A DNA stretch of 64,000 bases from Aptenodytes patagonicus (lineage: Eukaryota; Chordata; Aves; Sphenisciformes; Spheniscidae), in contig NC_134951.1 in NCBI RefSeq assembly GCF_965638725.1, positions 43,726,746 to 43,790,745 on the forward strand. The letters are read 5' to 3'. Below are positions 23,565 to 38,500 of the stretch, in pieces. Every line of letters starts with the position of its first letter. The first letter of the stretch is position 1. Below the pieces are notes generated by a model that ran no database searches, was not told where the DNA came from, and worked only from the letters and a program-made list of their open reading frames with translations. A program made the translations under genes and the position numbers.

Positions 23565-26500
23565 GAAGAGATGAACCTGGGTATTTTTTCTGCTTTGCTT
23601 CTGAGAAGCCATCCGGGCCATGCGCGTGGATTCATGGCCTTCTGATTGATTTGCACTTGAAGCTCCACTTCCGTATTCCTGAGAAACCAAAAAAATTGCA
23701 ATGGTAACTAAAAAGGGATTTAGGAACTACTGTAGACAAATTTGAGAAGTTAAACTGCAATGCTATGCTACCTTCTATTGTGAATGACGAACGGCTCACA
23801 ACTGCAAGTGTTATTCTTGTGGAAAGCAGACAAAACAGGTCTGCAGCTCAACAATTAGCCTAAAATACCTTCATAGCAGTGAAAACTGTGTGGTATCTAC
23901 ATGGTCTTCAATTTTTTTCAGTGAATTTATAATTGGTGTTCTAAAAATTAAATCTTAGACACAATTATTAAAAATATGGCAGGAATTCCTTGGTTGTAAC
24001 TTGAAAACATATTCTTAAGTTCAGCATTTTTAACTAGGACACTTCCGTGTAATTTACCTCTTTAGACTGGTCTCTTTCTGAAGCCTCTCCAGCCAGCTCA
24101 ACAGCACTGTCACTCTGCAGGTTTTCTTGCCCCGTCTGCCCCTGTGTTTCATGCTCCATTCTTTCCTCAGGCTCAGGGATCTGTTCATCCATCTCTGAAT
24201 TATCTTTACCCTCTTCTTCCTGAAATAACATCAGTTTATTTTAACATTCTAAAAAACATCGGGAAACAGAAGGCCAAGGAGGTAACAGGAATACAGATGA
24301 CAGAAATACACCGGTTTAATAGTAAGAACATCTCTGTTATCTTGACGAAGATTTTCACTAACATTACACCTACTCAATGTCAAATTTGTTTCAGAGTATC
24401 ATAGAACACATTCATTTCTTAAGCCTTGTATAAGGCAATTAAAAAAAAAAAAAAAAAGAAAATGAAAATGAAAATCAGGCTTTTATTTATTTTACTCTAC
24501 CTGAGGTTGAAGGCCTTGATCAGCAGCAGGGATTCCCTTATCTTCAACAGATTCATTTTTTTCCTCATCAGGTGGTTGTGACTCTTCTTCCGCTGCTGCT
24601 GCTGCATCCTCAGTGTTCCCTGCATTTTCTTCTTGATCATCAGCATCTTTGTCCCCTTCATCCTCCTCCTCTTTATCTTCAGGAACAGCTTCTTCAGCTG
24701 GTTCTGCATCTTGATCATCTCTTTCTGTCTCACCAGTATCCCCTTCATTCTGTTCTTGTGTCTTCTCTGCCTCATTTAAATCAACAGGTTTCTCATCTAC
24801 CTCAAAAGCATTCTCATCTTCTGGATTAAAAAAATCAGAAAGGTATACAAAACTTTCAGTGAAGTACAGAAACAGTGAATATTACAGATATTTGGAATAA
24901 AACAGCACAGCCTATCAAAAAAATCTTAAAGAAAATAGTGAGAATTCTATACATAGAATCTATGATTTTCTACAGCAGACAATTTCTTTAAGTCACAATT
25001 GGTTTGTAACTAACAATACAGCAGGATGAATTCCTATTAACTTCCTTTAACCTAATATTCCTGAGGGTCAGTTGACTCTGAGTGCAAATGCTTGGAAGTA
25101 TCATAGAAAAAACTGAAACCACAAAAGCAACTGGACAATGAAATAAGGAGCTTCTAGCATAAATTAGGGTGTATCACTTGGATAACATGAGAAAGCCTGC
25201 TCCACAGTGTGCGTGAAAGGGAGGTAAAGGAAAATGCTGTAATATTAAGTTCTTATCTGGCCTGCATCTGGTATCTTGGTATTTTGATACACAGAAGTGA
25301 ATTTGCAGCTTTTTGTTATACAGAATCCTACCACCACCTCTCTTCTTTCTATAAAGAAAGAGAGCTCATTATCTGACTGTTCCTCCCTATTTCCATTTGG
25401 CTTTCATCTGGGAATCTATAGAGAGATTTTCAGCTGTACCTCCATCCTCTTCCTCCTCATCACTCTTCTCATCATTCTCCAGGTTCAAATTATCAGGAAG
25501 GTCCAAAGGTTCAACTTCAGGCTGCTTTTCTTGCTGGCCATGATAAGGATCTACTTCATTCTCATCATACTCGCGCTGTCAGCAAAAGAATAGGCGGGGG
25601 TGAATAACAGATACGTAAATACGTGGGAGGAAAGGCAAAGATGAGAAATAAGATACTATTGAATTCTCTAGGACACAGAAATACTGGATACAATATTACA
25701 TTCTGCTCAGTTAAAAACGAAGTTCCAATGGCACACATCCTTATGTATAAATAGCAGAAAAAGATTAATTTCGGCAAATGCATTTACATAAATTGTAACT
25801 TCCTCAAATCAGCATGTTTTGTGTTCAGAATCCAATTTTCCTAGCTGAAAGATTCTGAACAGAATCTGCACTCTTGCAGATGGTAAATGCACTCTTGCAT
25901 ACTATGCAGAATCTTCACGCATACTGTATATACAGATTCTTGGGATGAGTCCCACTGACTTAAGATGTTTCTGTTGCTGAACACAACAGAACAAGAACTT
26001 TTAAGCTTTGTCCATCAAAACATCATTTCAGCGTAAAGCCTGTTTTGGCAGCCATTACGAGTTCAGGTTAGTGCAAACAAAAATTCGTTCTGGATTATAG
26101 ATCAGAAAATATACATGTATTATAATGGATACAATATGGTTTATTTTTAGCTCTGAAATGAACTAACTTTTTTCAGTGCACTTCACTATTAAATAAAGAG
26201 CATTTCAAATTCTCAGAAACACATGATGTGAGCAACAGGATATGGTTTAACAGCAGGATACTCTACGTAGTCCAAATCATTTTTACCTCATCAATTTGTT
26301 CATGGATTTTCTCTTTGTTTCCACTGTCCTCTTCTTGTTGCTCGTCTTCCTCATCCTTGGGAGGCTGTTTTTTATTATCCTTGTTTCCTGTGCCCAAATT
26401 GTCATCTTTTGCAACAAGCTCTGAATCCTCCTATTAACCAACAAATTCAAAAGAAACTCGGTTATGCTACCTGCTTCTCAAAGTCTGAGTGACAAGACAT

Positions 26501-29500
26501 CATCTCTTACAGAAAAAAAAGACAACACTAAATAACTTGTGATATACTCAGATTATCCCTTTCTAACACCAAGAGCTATGCAAGGGAGTTCACAGTCTAG
26601 GTCACGTCAAGTTAACAGAGTTGAATTCCCTTGATAGATGTCTTCCCACCCCTTTTCTCCTTACCTCATCCATTCCTGGTCCAGTTTCTTCTGTTTTACT
26701 GCTGGTATCTTCATCATCATCATCTTCATCCCCCCAGAGCCTCTCATCCAATTTATCATCAGCTTCAGCATTATCAAGATTTCCCATCTGCTTATCCAGC
26801 TCCTCCTCTTCATCTGAATTTTCATCATTTTCTGTGTACAGTTCAGAATGTGTTTCAGTACGGAAAAGATAAAGCTAACTTTTTTTTGTTAACTTGAAAC
26901 AAACAGTCACACTTAGCACTTTAATTCCATCACCCTATGCAGTTAATTGAGAGATGTGGAAAAAGACACACATGCACTAACACCCAGAAGAGCAGGCTCC
27001 TAATTCTGTGGTTCAGAGTGTTCCCTTGGACATACGGACACACACAGCATTCTCTCTCTCAGACTAACAAGTCCCAGGTGCAAAGCTTGGATGATTTAAA
27101 CTCTCTTATTCCTTACACTCTCCGTTCTCCATTTTCAAGACATTTTGACGTTACTGGGAAGGGGAAGGTCCATTCTACTTTATCTGTTTATTAGTTTGGA
27201 ATTTCCCTTCTTGTGCAGATGAACTTATTCCTGGCATTTTGTCAGAGATTTGAAAGTAGATTAATGCTACCGTAATTTATAAGCCACGTTAGTTTCAGAT
27301 GTTCAAGCTGTTACCCTTTAAAGTGAAGAACTGCTACCTTTTGGGTGAGTAGCAACTTGAATGAATCTATCAAGTGTTGCTATTTTTTCCATTTTAAAAA
27401 GGTAAAGTTAAATTCTTTTCATTGCTTAAAAGTTAGCAATAGCTTCATTAGTCACGTTTTGAAGTTAACTACAGCCATATTTTCAAGTATTCTGTTGATC
27501 TTCAACAGCTCCACAACGTCAGTGATTAATTTTAAACTGCGTCTATAGGTCAGCTCACAACAGGAAGAACAAATAGTCTCCATTCCAAAACCATCACAGT
27601 GAAAGAAGAGAAAGAGTATTTCCTTTGTACACTTCTTAGCATTCATATTAATACTTCTTAGTATTCATATACAAAACGGCACTACTCTGTTGTTGAACAC
27701 TGACTTTTCAGTATATGCTTAATTATGTAAAAGTATCAGCCATTATTGGATTGATCTATAACATTTCTTATAAGTTTGCTATAGTGGAAGGACCAAACCT
27801 TTTTTCTCCTGTTCTCCATCATGCATTTTTCCTTCAAAGTCTTCTGACATTTCAATTGCATTGTCTTCTCCTTCAATGTCTGGTTTAGAATCTTGATCCT
27901 CCTTCTCCTTCTCTTCACCCTTTTGAAAACTGTCTTCTATCTGAATTATTGGTAAAGCAAAAAATTACAATGGATCTTGCCTATATATTAAAACTTACTT
28001 GAAGTACCACAGCAATATTTATAAGCTTATATGCAAAGATAAAAGCCAACCTAAACAGGAGACTGAAGGTAACTTCATGTTTCTTTTACCTGAAACATCC
28101 ACAACATGGATTTCAAGGGCTTTTTCAGCTTCACTTGAATTAAACAAGAACAACCTCAAACACTTGCCTGATCTTCACTTTCTATTTTGTCGCTCACATC
28201 CTTCTTGCCTTCCCCATCTCCAATACCACCGTCCTCATAATCATGAAACTGTGTTGCTCCCTCTCCAGCTTCATCTTCAAGTAATTCTTTTGGCAGACAA
28301 AACCCCTACAAAGGCAAACAGAAACTCAAAACTTTCTGTATTAGCAAGTACATCTTTCAGCTTAGTTTCTACTTAAGACTTTTGTACACATTAAATATAT
28401 GCTTACCATATATCCACCGCTATCTCTAATAACTTACCTTTTGGGCAAGCTCTGTAAAAATGCTCGTTAGAACAGAAAGCAATTTTCCAGTACTCCTGTG
28501 AGACGCCAGTGAAACAGTGAGGTAGAACAGGATAAGGTCTGAATACTTGCAGAGCATGGGCTTTAGACGCACCAGCAAATAGCAGGACTGGTTGAAGAAC
28601 TGCAGTTAAAACCAAAGAACAGCTGTCAAACATGATTACGTACATACTGAGACGCACCTCAGAGGGTAATGATAGAGATGGAAAACACATGCTCAAACCA
28701 GAAATACCAGTAGGTGAGTTTAAATACAATTTCTAAAGTTTCTGGAGCTTTTTCTAGATTTTCACAAAAACTAAAACGCTTCCTTCTTGCTAAAGGAACA
28801 TCTGGCTTTTGCACTATAGAAGAGTACCCATATTTGGCCATAATTTCTTCACATGCTTCTAGTTCTAAGGTATTGGACAATAAGAAGCAATGCATGTTTA
28901 ACCACGGAAGTTCACAATTCCAAATCTTTTGAGCCCTTAAGCCAAAAACTCTTGAAAAGAACAACTTTACCTTATGTTTATCTGAAGTGTAATCTTCCCC
29001 ATAAAATTTCAGGTTCTCGAGGAGTTCTGAAACTGCTAAAATTGCTTTCTGAACATGCAAAGAATCCAAATCAGCAGAGAGATCTTCATCCAAAAGCTTA
29101 GTTATATGTCCTGCTTTAATCACATCAAATGAGGCTGCATCCTCTTTGTTTGAAATACATAAAAAAATATGGAAATCAAGTCAGACATTCTAAAAGTGTT
29201 ATAGCAAGCAATCTAGAAATATCCATCCTATCTGTTTAAATAGACAACTTCTATTAAAAAGGCAATTTCCTTGTGTATTGGTACCTCCACTAGACACAGA
29301 GTTTAAAGAATTTTTAGGTTTGCGTAGTTTGAACTCTCCTCCTCCCCCTTAAGTAAATTAACAAACTTACCATCTTCCTCTGGAGATTTTTCTTCCTCTT
29401 TTCCATCTTCGTGTTTTCTCCCTACCAAACACTGGATGGCATACAGAACAACACGGATAACAGTTTCCACTTTTGCTGAGAAGTGCTCCACAAACTCTTC

Positions 29501-32500
29501 ATCTGACCGTTGATTTCCTTTTGAACCATAACACAGGCAGTTTTACATAGAAATGCATTAAATTACAGGTTACTATGTTTCCCCTATGCAAGGAGCATGA
29601 TAAGCACTACGCAATTTCTACTACATAGTTCTACTAAAATCTCCTTGCTAATCCTGACCTACAACTATGGTGTAAGATCTGTCATAAGCAGTGACTAAGG
29701 GGGAAAAAATATTACTGCACAAATTAAGTCTGGACTAAATTTTACAAGTTTGAACTTCATCAAGTGTTTCAGGATATCCAAATGAACATGGAGCCATCTT
29801 CTGCAATAACCAAACTAATGAATTCTTATATCTTTATCTAAATTACAAAACAGGCAGAGAAGAATTGTCCTTACCACTGCAATTTGACATGGAAGCAAGA
29901 AGCTGTGTTCTCCAGGCTGTGAAATCTGCAGATGTGTTATTAACTTCTTCTTGTATATACTTTAGGCTCTTGATTAGGGCCATCTGATTTGCAGCTTGCC
30001 CGTCTTCCCCATTTGGAAGAAACAGGGACTCTATGCCTTGTAACTGAGCTGAGACTTCCAGCAAACAACTCATAGCTGATGTGCAAACTTCAAAATCTCT
30101 CCTGCAAAAAGAAATAGCATAATATTGAAAGAACAAACAGTTCAATTTAAGATTAAACCTTTTCTTGGGGCATGGATGAGTGGGAGGCAGTTGATCTCCA
30201 TCTTGAACTTATTAAATAAAAAGTTTGACAACAAGCAGGTGTGCCACTTACACTCACACTGTTTGAAGCGGAGAGAAAATGAGAGGGTTCTTATTATTAT
30301 TATATAGGCTACAGATTTCTTTTAAAATAAAAATTTCTTCATTAAATTGATATTTGAAATTCACCTCATTAACTAAGGAGCTATGGGGCTGAAATCCCAG
30401 GAGACCAAAGACAAACTGAGAAGCTGAGATAGACCAATTTTTTTCTGACTTGTCAGGGGAGTAGGAGAAGACACATACGTTTGTTTAAAAAGCCATGCAC
30501 TGCATTTGGCAAGAAAAACAAACGGAAACAAGCTTCAAGAGCACCTGAACACGCTTTTCAAGAATGCAAACATTTTAAAGGTTACTTCACATATCTTATA
30601 CGAACATAAAACATACAGAGATTCAATTTCATGCACATGTAGAACTCACCAGGAATAAAACAAGGTCTCACATGGCTGCTGTCTTATTTTGTCCACTTCT
30701 GCTTTCATTGTCTTCACATTTGCCAGCATCGCAGTCAATTGTGTAGCTAGCTGCAGCCATAACTGATCCTTATTTCGCATCCTGCATCCAGGAGGCAGTT
30801 GCTCAATTGTTACTGGAGACAAGTATTTTAGCTCTGAGGGAATGAGGTCAGGTATTCCCGTAAAAACATTTCCCATTTCAGGTCCTGAATTCTGGAAAAT
30901 GTTTGTTTTGACATCTCTTCTTTCATTGTCACTGCACTTCGTTAACTCTGCTTTTGGGCAGCATTGTATAAACCAAGACAGCTCCTCGAGAACCATCATG
31001 CACTGCATGGAAAGTTGCTGCAGTTTGTCAGTCCAGTATTGAATACTGTCTTGAGGAGGAAATGCTACATTATATTCTCTGTCAGCGGTCAACCTAGAAT
31101 CTATCTCTTGTATACAACTCAGGAGGTTCCTAGTCAAGAAGGAAGAAGGAAAAGTTACAATCACCGAGTTTTATGTTATACTTCCCTTTTAAAAACTCAA
31201 CTTTCAGACTAAATTCATAAAAGATCTAGATAATATGGACTCAGTGGAAGTCAAACTTTTTCTGGAAAAACTAAAATGATAGTCTTTTTTTAAAAAAAAA
31301 TTGTTTAATTAGTGGATTTTTCTCTCCATTGCATATGTTTGAGTTGTCCGGAAAACAGGGCTTTGTGAGACTTCTCAGAATCTACACCATCTTTTCAAAC
31401 AATCCTTAAACTCCTGGCCTGATACTCAAATATTGTTCATTTTCCTCCATTATAAAAGCAAATTAGATTCTAACACACCTTCATTCTCTAAAGTGCTCAT
31501 AACAAATGATTAATCTGATTTGCAATGAAAGTCACAGCAATGCAGATAAGTATCTTGGAAGTTTTACTATTCCTGCAACTGTAAAGTTGAGGAGTTTGTG
31601 TTTTGGGCTTTTCTTTGTTTTGTTGGGGGTTTTTTGTTTGTTTTTCCAAGTTTCCTAGGGTTAATATAAATTTTGTACCAGTAATCTCCAGTCCAGATTT
31701 CCTTTCCTGTACAAAGGAAATAGCTCCTGACCTAACTTCAAAAAGTTTTATGGGTTACATTAGTGATGAGCACAAATATGCAGAACAGTGGAGTTCGCAG
31801 TGAAACTGATGAGTCAAGCAATAGAGTGAAAAATCATAGAATCATTAAGGTTGCAAAAAAGACCTCTAAGATCATCGAGTCCAACCGTCGACCCAACACC
31901 ACCATGCCCACTAAACCATGGCCCTAAGTGCCGCATCTACACGTCTTTTAAATACGTCCAGGGATGGTGACTCAACCACTTCCCTGGGCAGCCTCTTCCA
32001 ATGTTTCACCACTCTTTCAGTAAAAAAATTTACTTTACACATCAAGTAAGAAAGATTTCCTATACACTTTTCCTTTTACAGTTTTGACACAAGATCTAGT
32101 ATCTCCCACCTTTCTAGAATTTTTCTTTGTAAGCTGTTGAGGTTTTTTCATTTTGGCTCAAAGTGCCATCCAGATCATTTATTTGCTCCAGATCAAACCA
32201 ACAACTTGAACGTAGCCAAAATTAACTTAGGCCAATACCAAATGAGAGAGATTTAACAATCTATAGGTTTAATGGGTTAACCGTGTAATTAACTACAGTA
32301 ATTATTTCATGGTCTTCATGTACGCCTAACTTGTTTTCCCAAATAATTTTGATTCCAAAATACTGGCTGCAGTGACAGGATAAACAATATCTAACCCCTT
32401 TTTTTTTTTTGCTCCTTCCTCCAATCTTTTCTATCTAGGCTTAATTGAGGGCAGGAGAGAAATGGGAAAGTGGGGGGAAGAATTTTATTTTCTTCTACCT

Positions 32501-35500
32501 TATTTTCCTTCTTTCTGAACTGAATTGCTTACTGTCAAACTCCTTGCCAACGTTTAAATGTTGGAAAATGCAAAATACCTCAGTAAAATCCACTGTTCTG
32601 TCAATGCAGTAAGAGATCGTCTCTGTTTGACAAGCATCTGCATGAGGTGTGCAGTGAATCCTTTGCATCGTTCAATGCTACCTAGTCCAATATCCTAAAG
32701 AAAACAGATACAGAAAAAGCGGGAGGGAACAATTAAATGAATAAGCAGACAACAACATTCTCTGTGCCTCCGTTTCATTTCACTGAGCAGGCTGAAAGGT
32801 TATGGTTTAATTGAACAAGTCTTAAAATGCAGACAAAAATTACAGTTATTACTGTTTCCCCATCTTTATTTTTCTGCATCTTCCATATATCCTGCATACA
32901 AATTTTATTTTCAAGTAGCTTCTGCAACAACAGTCATATTAAATGGCACTCCACTGCAGCAATTCTTATCAGGAATTTAGTTCCAATGGTAAAGCTACCT
33001 TACATAAATGATGATTAAAATCTAAAGAGATACCAGCCTAAATTTTTACATTCGTGACCATTGCTAAAAACCACTTCCACAATTCATTTTACCAGATTTA
33101 CCGACAATTACTTTCACTCCTTTCATTAGGAGGGATCCCATTTTAAAGCTTAGAATAAATGTTCACAACACAGAGCAAAACTGATCACAGCTACATTCCA
33201 TTATTTATGGCCATTATCAGCTGTGACGTTTGGTAAGATCATGTTGTAAAACAAGGGGTGAAGCATAGTGAGAGGAAGAGCATCTATCTGGAAGAGATCC
33301 CTTTTTCCTGGAATACTGGAAAAGCGGTATTGATTTGGCAGAGCTCATCTGTTCCTTCTACTGATTTTAGACCAATTTTTAAGCAAGGAAATATATCAGC
33401 ACTTTTTGTGTTAGACACAGGCTCCAGTTATGCCCAATTATAAATCTCAACTGATTTTTTTTGTGAGCACCAACTAATCCTGGTTTTGTTTTCCTAGAAA
33501 GTTTTGATTCAGCATTTTGGGAGTTTCCTTCATACACAAAAAGTAGCAATTTGGGATCTGTTGGGACGAAAGATACTGTACACTGAACAGATCATTAACT
33601 TAGTTCACTAAACTAATATTGTTCATTCATAAAACAACTGGTTTTAAAATGCTGCATTTAATGACTGGTCCCAAAAATATCGTATTTTGTATATTACAGA
33701 ACATAGCATTATCTGGTATCACCTTTTTACTACTAGAAAATTTCAGTCCGAGCTGGTAAAATAAAATTAACAGAAGTAGGATTTCTATTTTTACTTCGGT
33801 GTTTTTACCTTGGCAGGTGCTAACAATGCTGTCTGAAGTCTAGAGTGGCGTGCAAGTGACCGATAGAAGTACTTCTGGCATCCATCCCAGGCAGAAGAAA
33901 TCTCTGTCAGCAACCTGACAGAGCACAAAAAAGTCTGATATTAGAAAGGTATATAATTCCAGCACACTGGAACCACCAGGTCAGCTCTTTAACCTAACAA
34001 AATTGCTTACAATTTGTTATTTTGCAAACGCATTGATCTTGTAATTCTTCATTTTCTCCACAAGTATTCTAGTCTTAAGGAAACATTTAATTTTTAGAAT
34101 AAACTCTAAGGAAACCTTAAGCAATAGCAACAAAATCTCTATCTTTGAATGTCATTTAACTCTTAGTGATTTTTTTTTCTTACCCCCATGCAGCTAAATC
34201 CAGCTTGATAGGGAAGCCTTTATTTTGGCCTTGATGAAAAATATTATAAACTAAACCCTTACATCTGAGGAGGACAATAACCAGCATGTCTCAATGACAA
34301 AAATCACTTGCTGCCAGAAAAACAAGAGAGAAGCATCTGAAAGAACATCTTTCCTCTAGGTAAGTTCTTCCAGAAATGCCCACTTTGAAGTCTATGTATT
34401 TTTTCCTGAAATATCCGATTATTCAAATGAAGACAAAACAATTAAGTAATCCCTGTAAATTACAACTCATCTTTAATAAAATCATTAGCAGTCTACATTC
34501 TAATACGATGCTAGAAAAGCACCCCAGGAAAAGCTGGATGGTGGAGGGCTAATTGAAATCTAATTCACAGAAACAATGAAACTGAGGGTACAGTTGTCAA
34601 AAGCGCAAATTAAAAAACAAACGAACAAAACCCTCACTCAGTTGTACATGTCATTACAGTATGTACAGGATTTTCCAACTGAGAAGTAATGGGAGGAAGG
34701 TAATATGTAAAATCGTAAATGAATTACAGTCCAGAAATTCCAGTCTAAATCCACATGCAATAAATTCCATATATTATAGCTGCAATTTATACAATCTAAG
34801 GGTTAGAAATACTGTGTACATACGTGGCATCCAGTTCATGTGTACAATTTACTACACCTAATGCACTACGCAAGTCCAGTGGATGTAGGTAGAGTATTTC
34901 ATTATAGTCTTTTGAACGGGACCAAGAAAGACCTTTCCGGTATGACAAACCTGGAATGACATTTGAACACACATCCTTTTATGCCCTCATTCTTTTATAT
35001 GAAAAATGTCACTCATACAGTTGGTATTAAGAGATAAAATCTTCTGATGTAGTTTTTTTTCCTGATGCTGTCTGATTTTGACAAGTCTTTGAACATGCTG
35101 CAAGTTTTGTACGTAAGAACACATCGTAGCTTAGCTATCTTCAGCTGAACACAGCTGAAGAACACAGCTGAAATAAGACAAACATAGAGCTGTGTGTATA
35201 AAGGAGGTTGGTGGTAGTGGCCAAGAGAAAAAAAACGAAAAGCCTTGAAAGGCAGGCTACAGCTTGAGAAAGTTACAGCTATGTACTTTTAAAGCTCAGT
35301 CTTAAGGCTGTTATTTTAGCTATTTTTAAAACTGGATTAAATATGCTCATTTCTCTCAAGCCAATTAAAACACTCCTTTCAAAGTATCCTGAAGGTAAGC
35401 AGAGCCGGTAAGAAATACTCATTAACTATTTAGGTTATGTTGCCATTTTTCCAAACAAAATGGAGAACAAGTCTTAAAAGCAACACTTTTCACTGCTCCT

Positions 35501-38500
35501 GGTCCTTTAAGAAAGCTGAGATAGGGATCATCACCTCATTTTTAAGACATGAAAAGGCTGATGAATGGGGAAGGTAAAGGTGTCACCTGAAATCAAAGAC
35601 AGAGCCCAGTAAAGAATTCAAATCCCACGTGTTACTTAAATCATCACAGTATGTCATTCCTCCAGCACCAACTTCACAGGGCACCAATAGCAGATATTCC
35701 TTTGGCACCAGTGGGTGCAAAAAATGCCAAACACAGGAAAAGTGTATGTGCTGGAAACCTCCCGCTTAAGATTCACCTGTATTTGCAGTCATCTAAATAC
35801 AAAAGGACCTTAATCTTCTGGGAACTATCTACCCAGTACACACATCAACTCATTTAAGTAGCATAAACTCCAAACACTCAAAACTACAACTGAAGCCTCC
35901 TCCCACCTCTGAGAAAGCATTTAGGATGGTTTTGTTTTCATTTACTTTCCAAGTGTTGTGATACTGAGTTAGTTTGTTATCAAAATCATGCCCTCTTGGA
36001 ACCCTTAACTTCATCTTTCCAAGCTTCTTTCTGCAACCATGAGGAATAGAAATAATTTTGTTTTGTTTTGTTTTTGAGAGGTTCTTAGGATCACTGCAGG
36101 CTGGAAGCTATAGCTTCCAAGAGAAGCACCAAAACACCAAACTCTCTTCAAAAAAGAAGGAAACAATTGGCAAAGTTACATTAATTTCTACTTCTGCCTA
36201 CGACTTAGCAGAATGCTGTCAGACAGCTGTGTATTTAACAAGACTGCTTACTTCTGCTAGTTTCTACACTGCTCAGTGACTAAGAACAGTTGATGAATAA
36301 TTTAACGTAACACCAAAGGAAAAGGCAACAATTAATAGTTTGGGTAGGCCCTTTACCTTAAGACTAGCAAGGGGAGCAATGGAGACTGAGCTGCTGAACA
36401 GGGTGCCTCCAACGGTTCTCATCAACAGACCACTCAGTCTCCATGGCTCAACCACACCTCTGCCAAACTGATCTCTGCCAATCTGCCAATCAAGAGGTGG
36501 GCTCTCATTCTAATGAGCTAACTTAATTTCAGTTCTGGATCAGAGAATGGATACAAGATAATGAGCTTCCCTCTTGTTTCTAAAAGCTGGGCAGTGACTT
36601 CTGACTGGAGATAAAGTAGATTTCTGCTTCAGAAAAGCTACTGTTGTACATCTAATGGAATGTAAGAAGAAGAGAAGGTATTTGAAAGGACGAACACACC
36701 AGGCCTCATAGTCAACAGACAGAGACTTAAATGCTTCTACATATTAGTGGCTCAATGACTTCTAGAACATAGTATTATAGTAGGTTTAGATGTATCGGCA
36801 AAAATAGTAAAATGCTTAACAACTTTGTACTTTTAAACCAAGCACATTTTTAGTCAAAGCTCACCTGTTTTAGCAAGGCTTTTAAAGAGATCTGACAAAG
36901 CCCGTTGTTTTTGCATCTGAATATGCTTTGCCTCTGATTTCTGCTTCTCCTTATCTGCTGTCTGATCAAATGTTAAATTTTGCAGTTCAACTACAGAAAC
37001 AATGATACCACCTGTACAGAAGACAGCAGGGAAAGGAAAGAGATGTGTAAATTTAACATACACAAAGCAGACATGGGAAGACAGTGTCTGGGAAGGGAAC
37101 TACATATCTACACTTTTTCCATTTGTTCCATTTATGTTACAGAGGTCAATTATGGTATGGAAATCACAAGAATACTTAACCTGTGAACTGGTCAAGATTT
37201 TCCACCAAACTTAAGAATGAATTATTTTCTGTAACTGTTGTACACATTTTCTTCATTTTTTTAGTAAGCTTAGGCAGACGATACTGAAGAGATTCTGTAT
37301 GAAATGTTATGCCACCCTGACATTCTTCTGGGAGTGCCCTCTGAGAAAAAAAATGAAAGAAACAGTCCAATTATACACACATACTCAAAGCTGTCTTATT
37401 TGACCATTAAGAGTAACTTGCTGCAAAAACAAGGGCTAAATTCTGCATTCATCTGAAACCCCAAAACATGCCCACATAATCCTGTGATCAGTTCAGCACC
37501 AACACAATATATGTATGTCAGGCATACATTAGTTTTGAAAACAGCCAAACAAATGGAAGGTGCTATGATCCTACTCTTAGGTGTTTGTCATGACCTCTGT
37601 CATAGAGGTTATCATTGCTTCAGGTCAGCTTCCTCAGCCTTCCAAACTCAAAAGGCACATTAACCTAAATCACTAATGCCCTCGGGGCATTAGATAAGAA
37701 CACCATCACTTACTTTCCACTAGACACAAATTTAATTGCACTACTAAACAACAACAAAAACAGTAAGCAAATAGAAATTATTAAATAACAGAAGTAATCC
37801 CCCAGCACGTCCAAAGCTAATCCCTAGGGTTTGTTCAATTTAAGACTGCATGCATCTTGGTTAAGGAATGAAGACAAGATGAAACTGCAACAAGTGAAAC
37901 CAACAACCCTGTTAACTATCAGTAACAGGCTTGCAAACAAACCAACCAACCAGCAACCAACAAACCAAAGCCACAACCAAACACATTAGATTTGCATCAG
38001 ATTTCTGTCTCCTCACCCTACGCTCCTGACCTTCACAGGACAAGAGCAAGATCAGCCACCCTCCTGGTCTGAAGAAACTAAACAAAGCCTTGGAAGCCGA
38101 GAGTAACTGAGCATTTTCCACTCACCCCCAAATTCTGTTAAGTTACGATTGTCTCCTTGCATCTTATTAATAAAAGCTAATGAATGTGAATAAGAATCTA
38201 TTTCAGGAAGAAAATTAGTTGACTTCCTCTCTGAGCTGGACAACTTAATTAGAGACACAGTAAACTGTGGCACTGTGGAGTAGGATTTATCACGTATCAG
38301 CTAGTCCAAGGCAAATGTTTGCAGTACACAAGCCAACAGCAAACATATGACAGTGTAGTGCATTCCCCTATCAGGATTCAAGCTCAAAGTAATTTTATAT
38401 TTAATCAGAGCTTATATACGCACAAATCCTACAGCTACATGATCATTTGTCTGGGTCCTTGTTTAGAAAAAATAAAGATGATAATAATTTCAACTCCCAG

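Noticed and set aside
26621-26897. Plus-strand Ser-, His- and Leu-rich frames opposite MDN1 exons (also at 24572-24829)
   Set aside because: These are the complement of GAA/GAT-rich acidic exons, which read as Ser/Leu/His repeats in the other strand.
37910-37990. Direct-repeat tract that could be taken for an array
   Set aside because: The units are 4-bp CCAA/CAAC with no spacers. There is no CRISPR array, as expected in a vertebrate genome.
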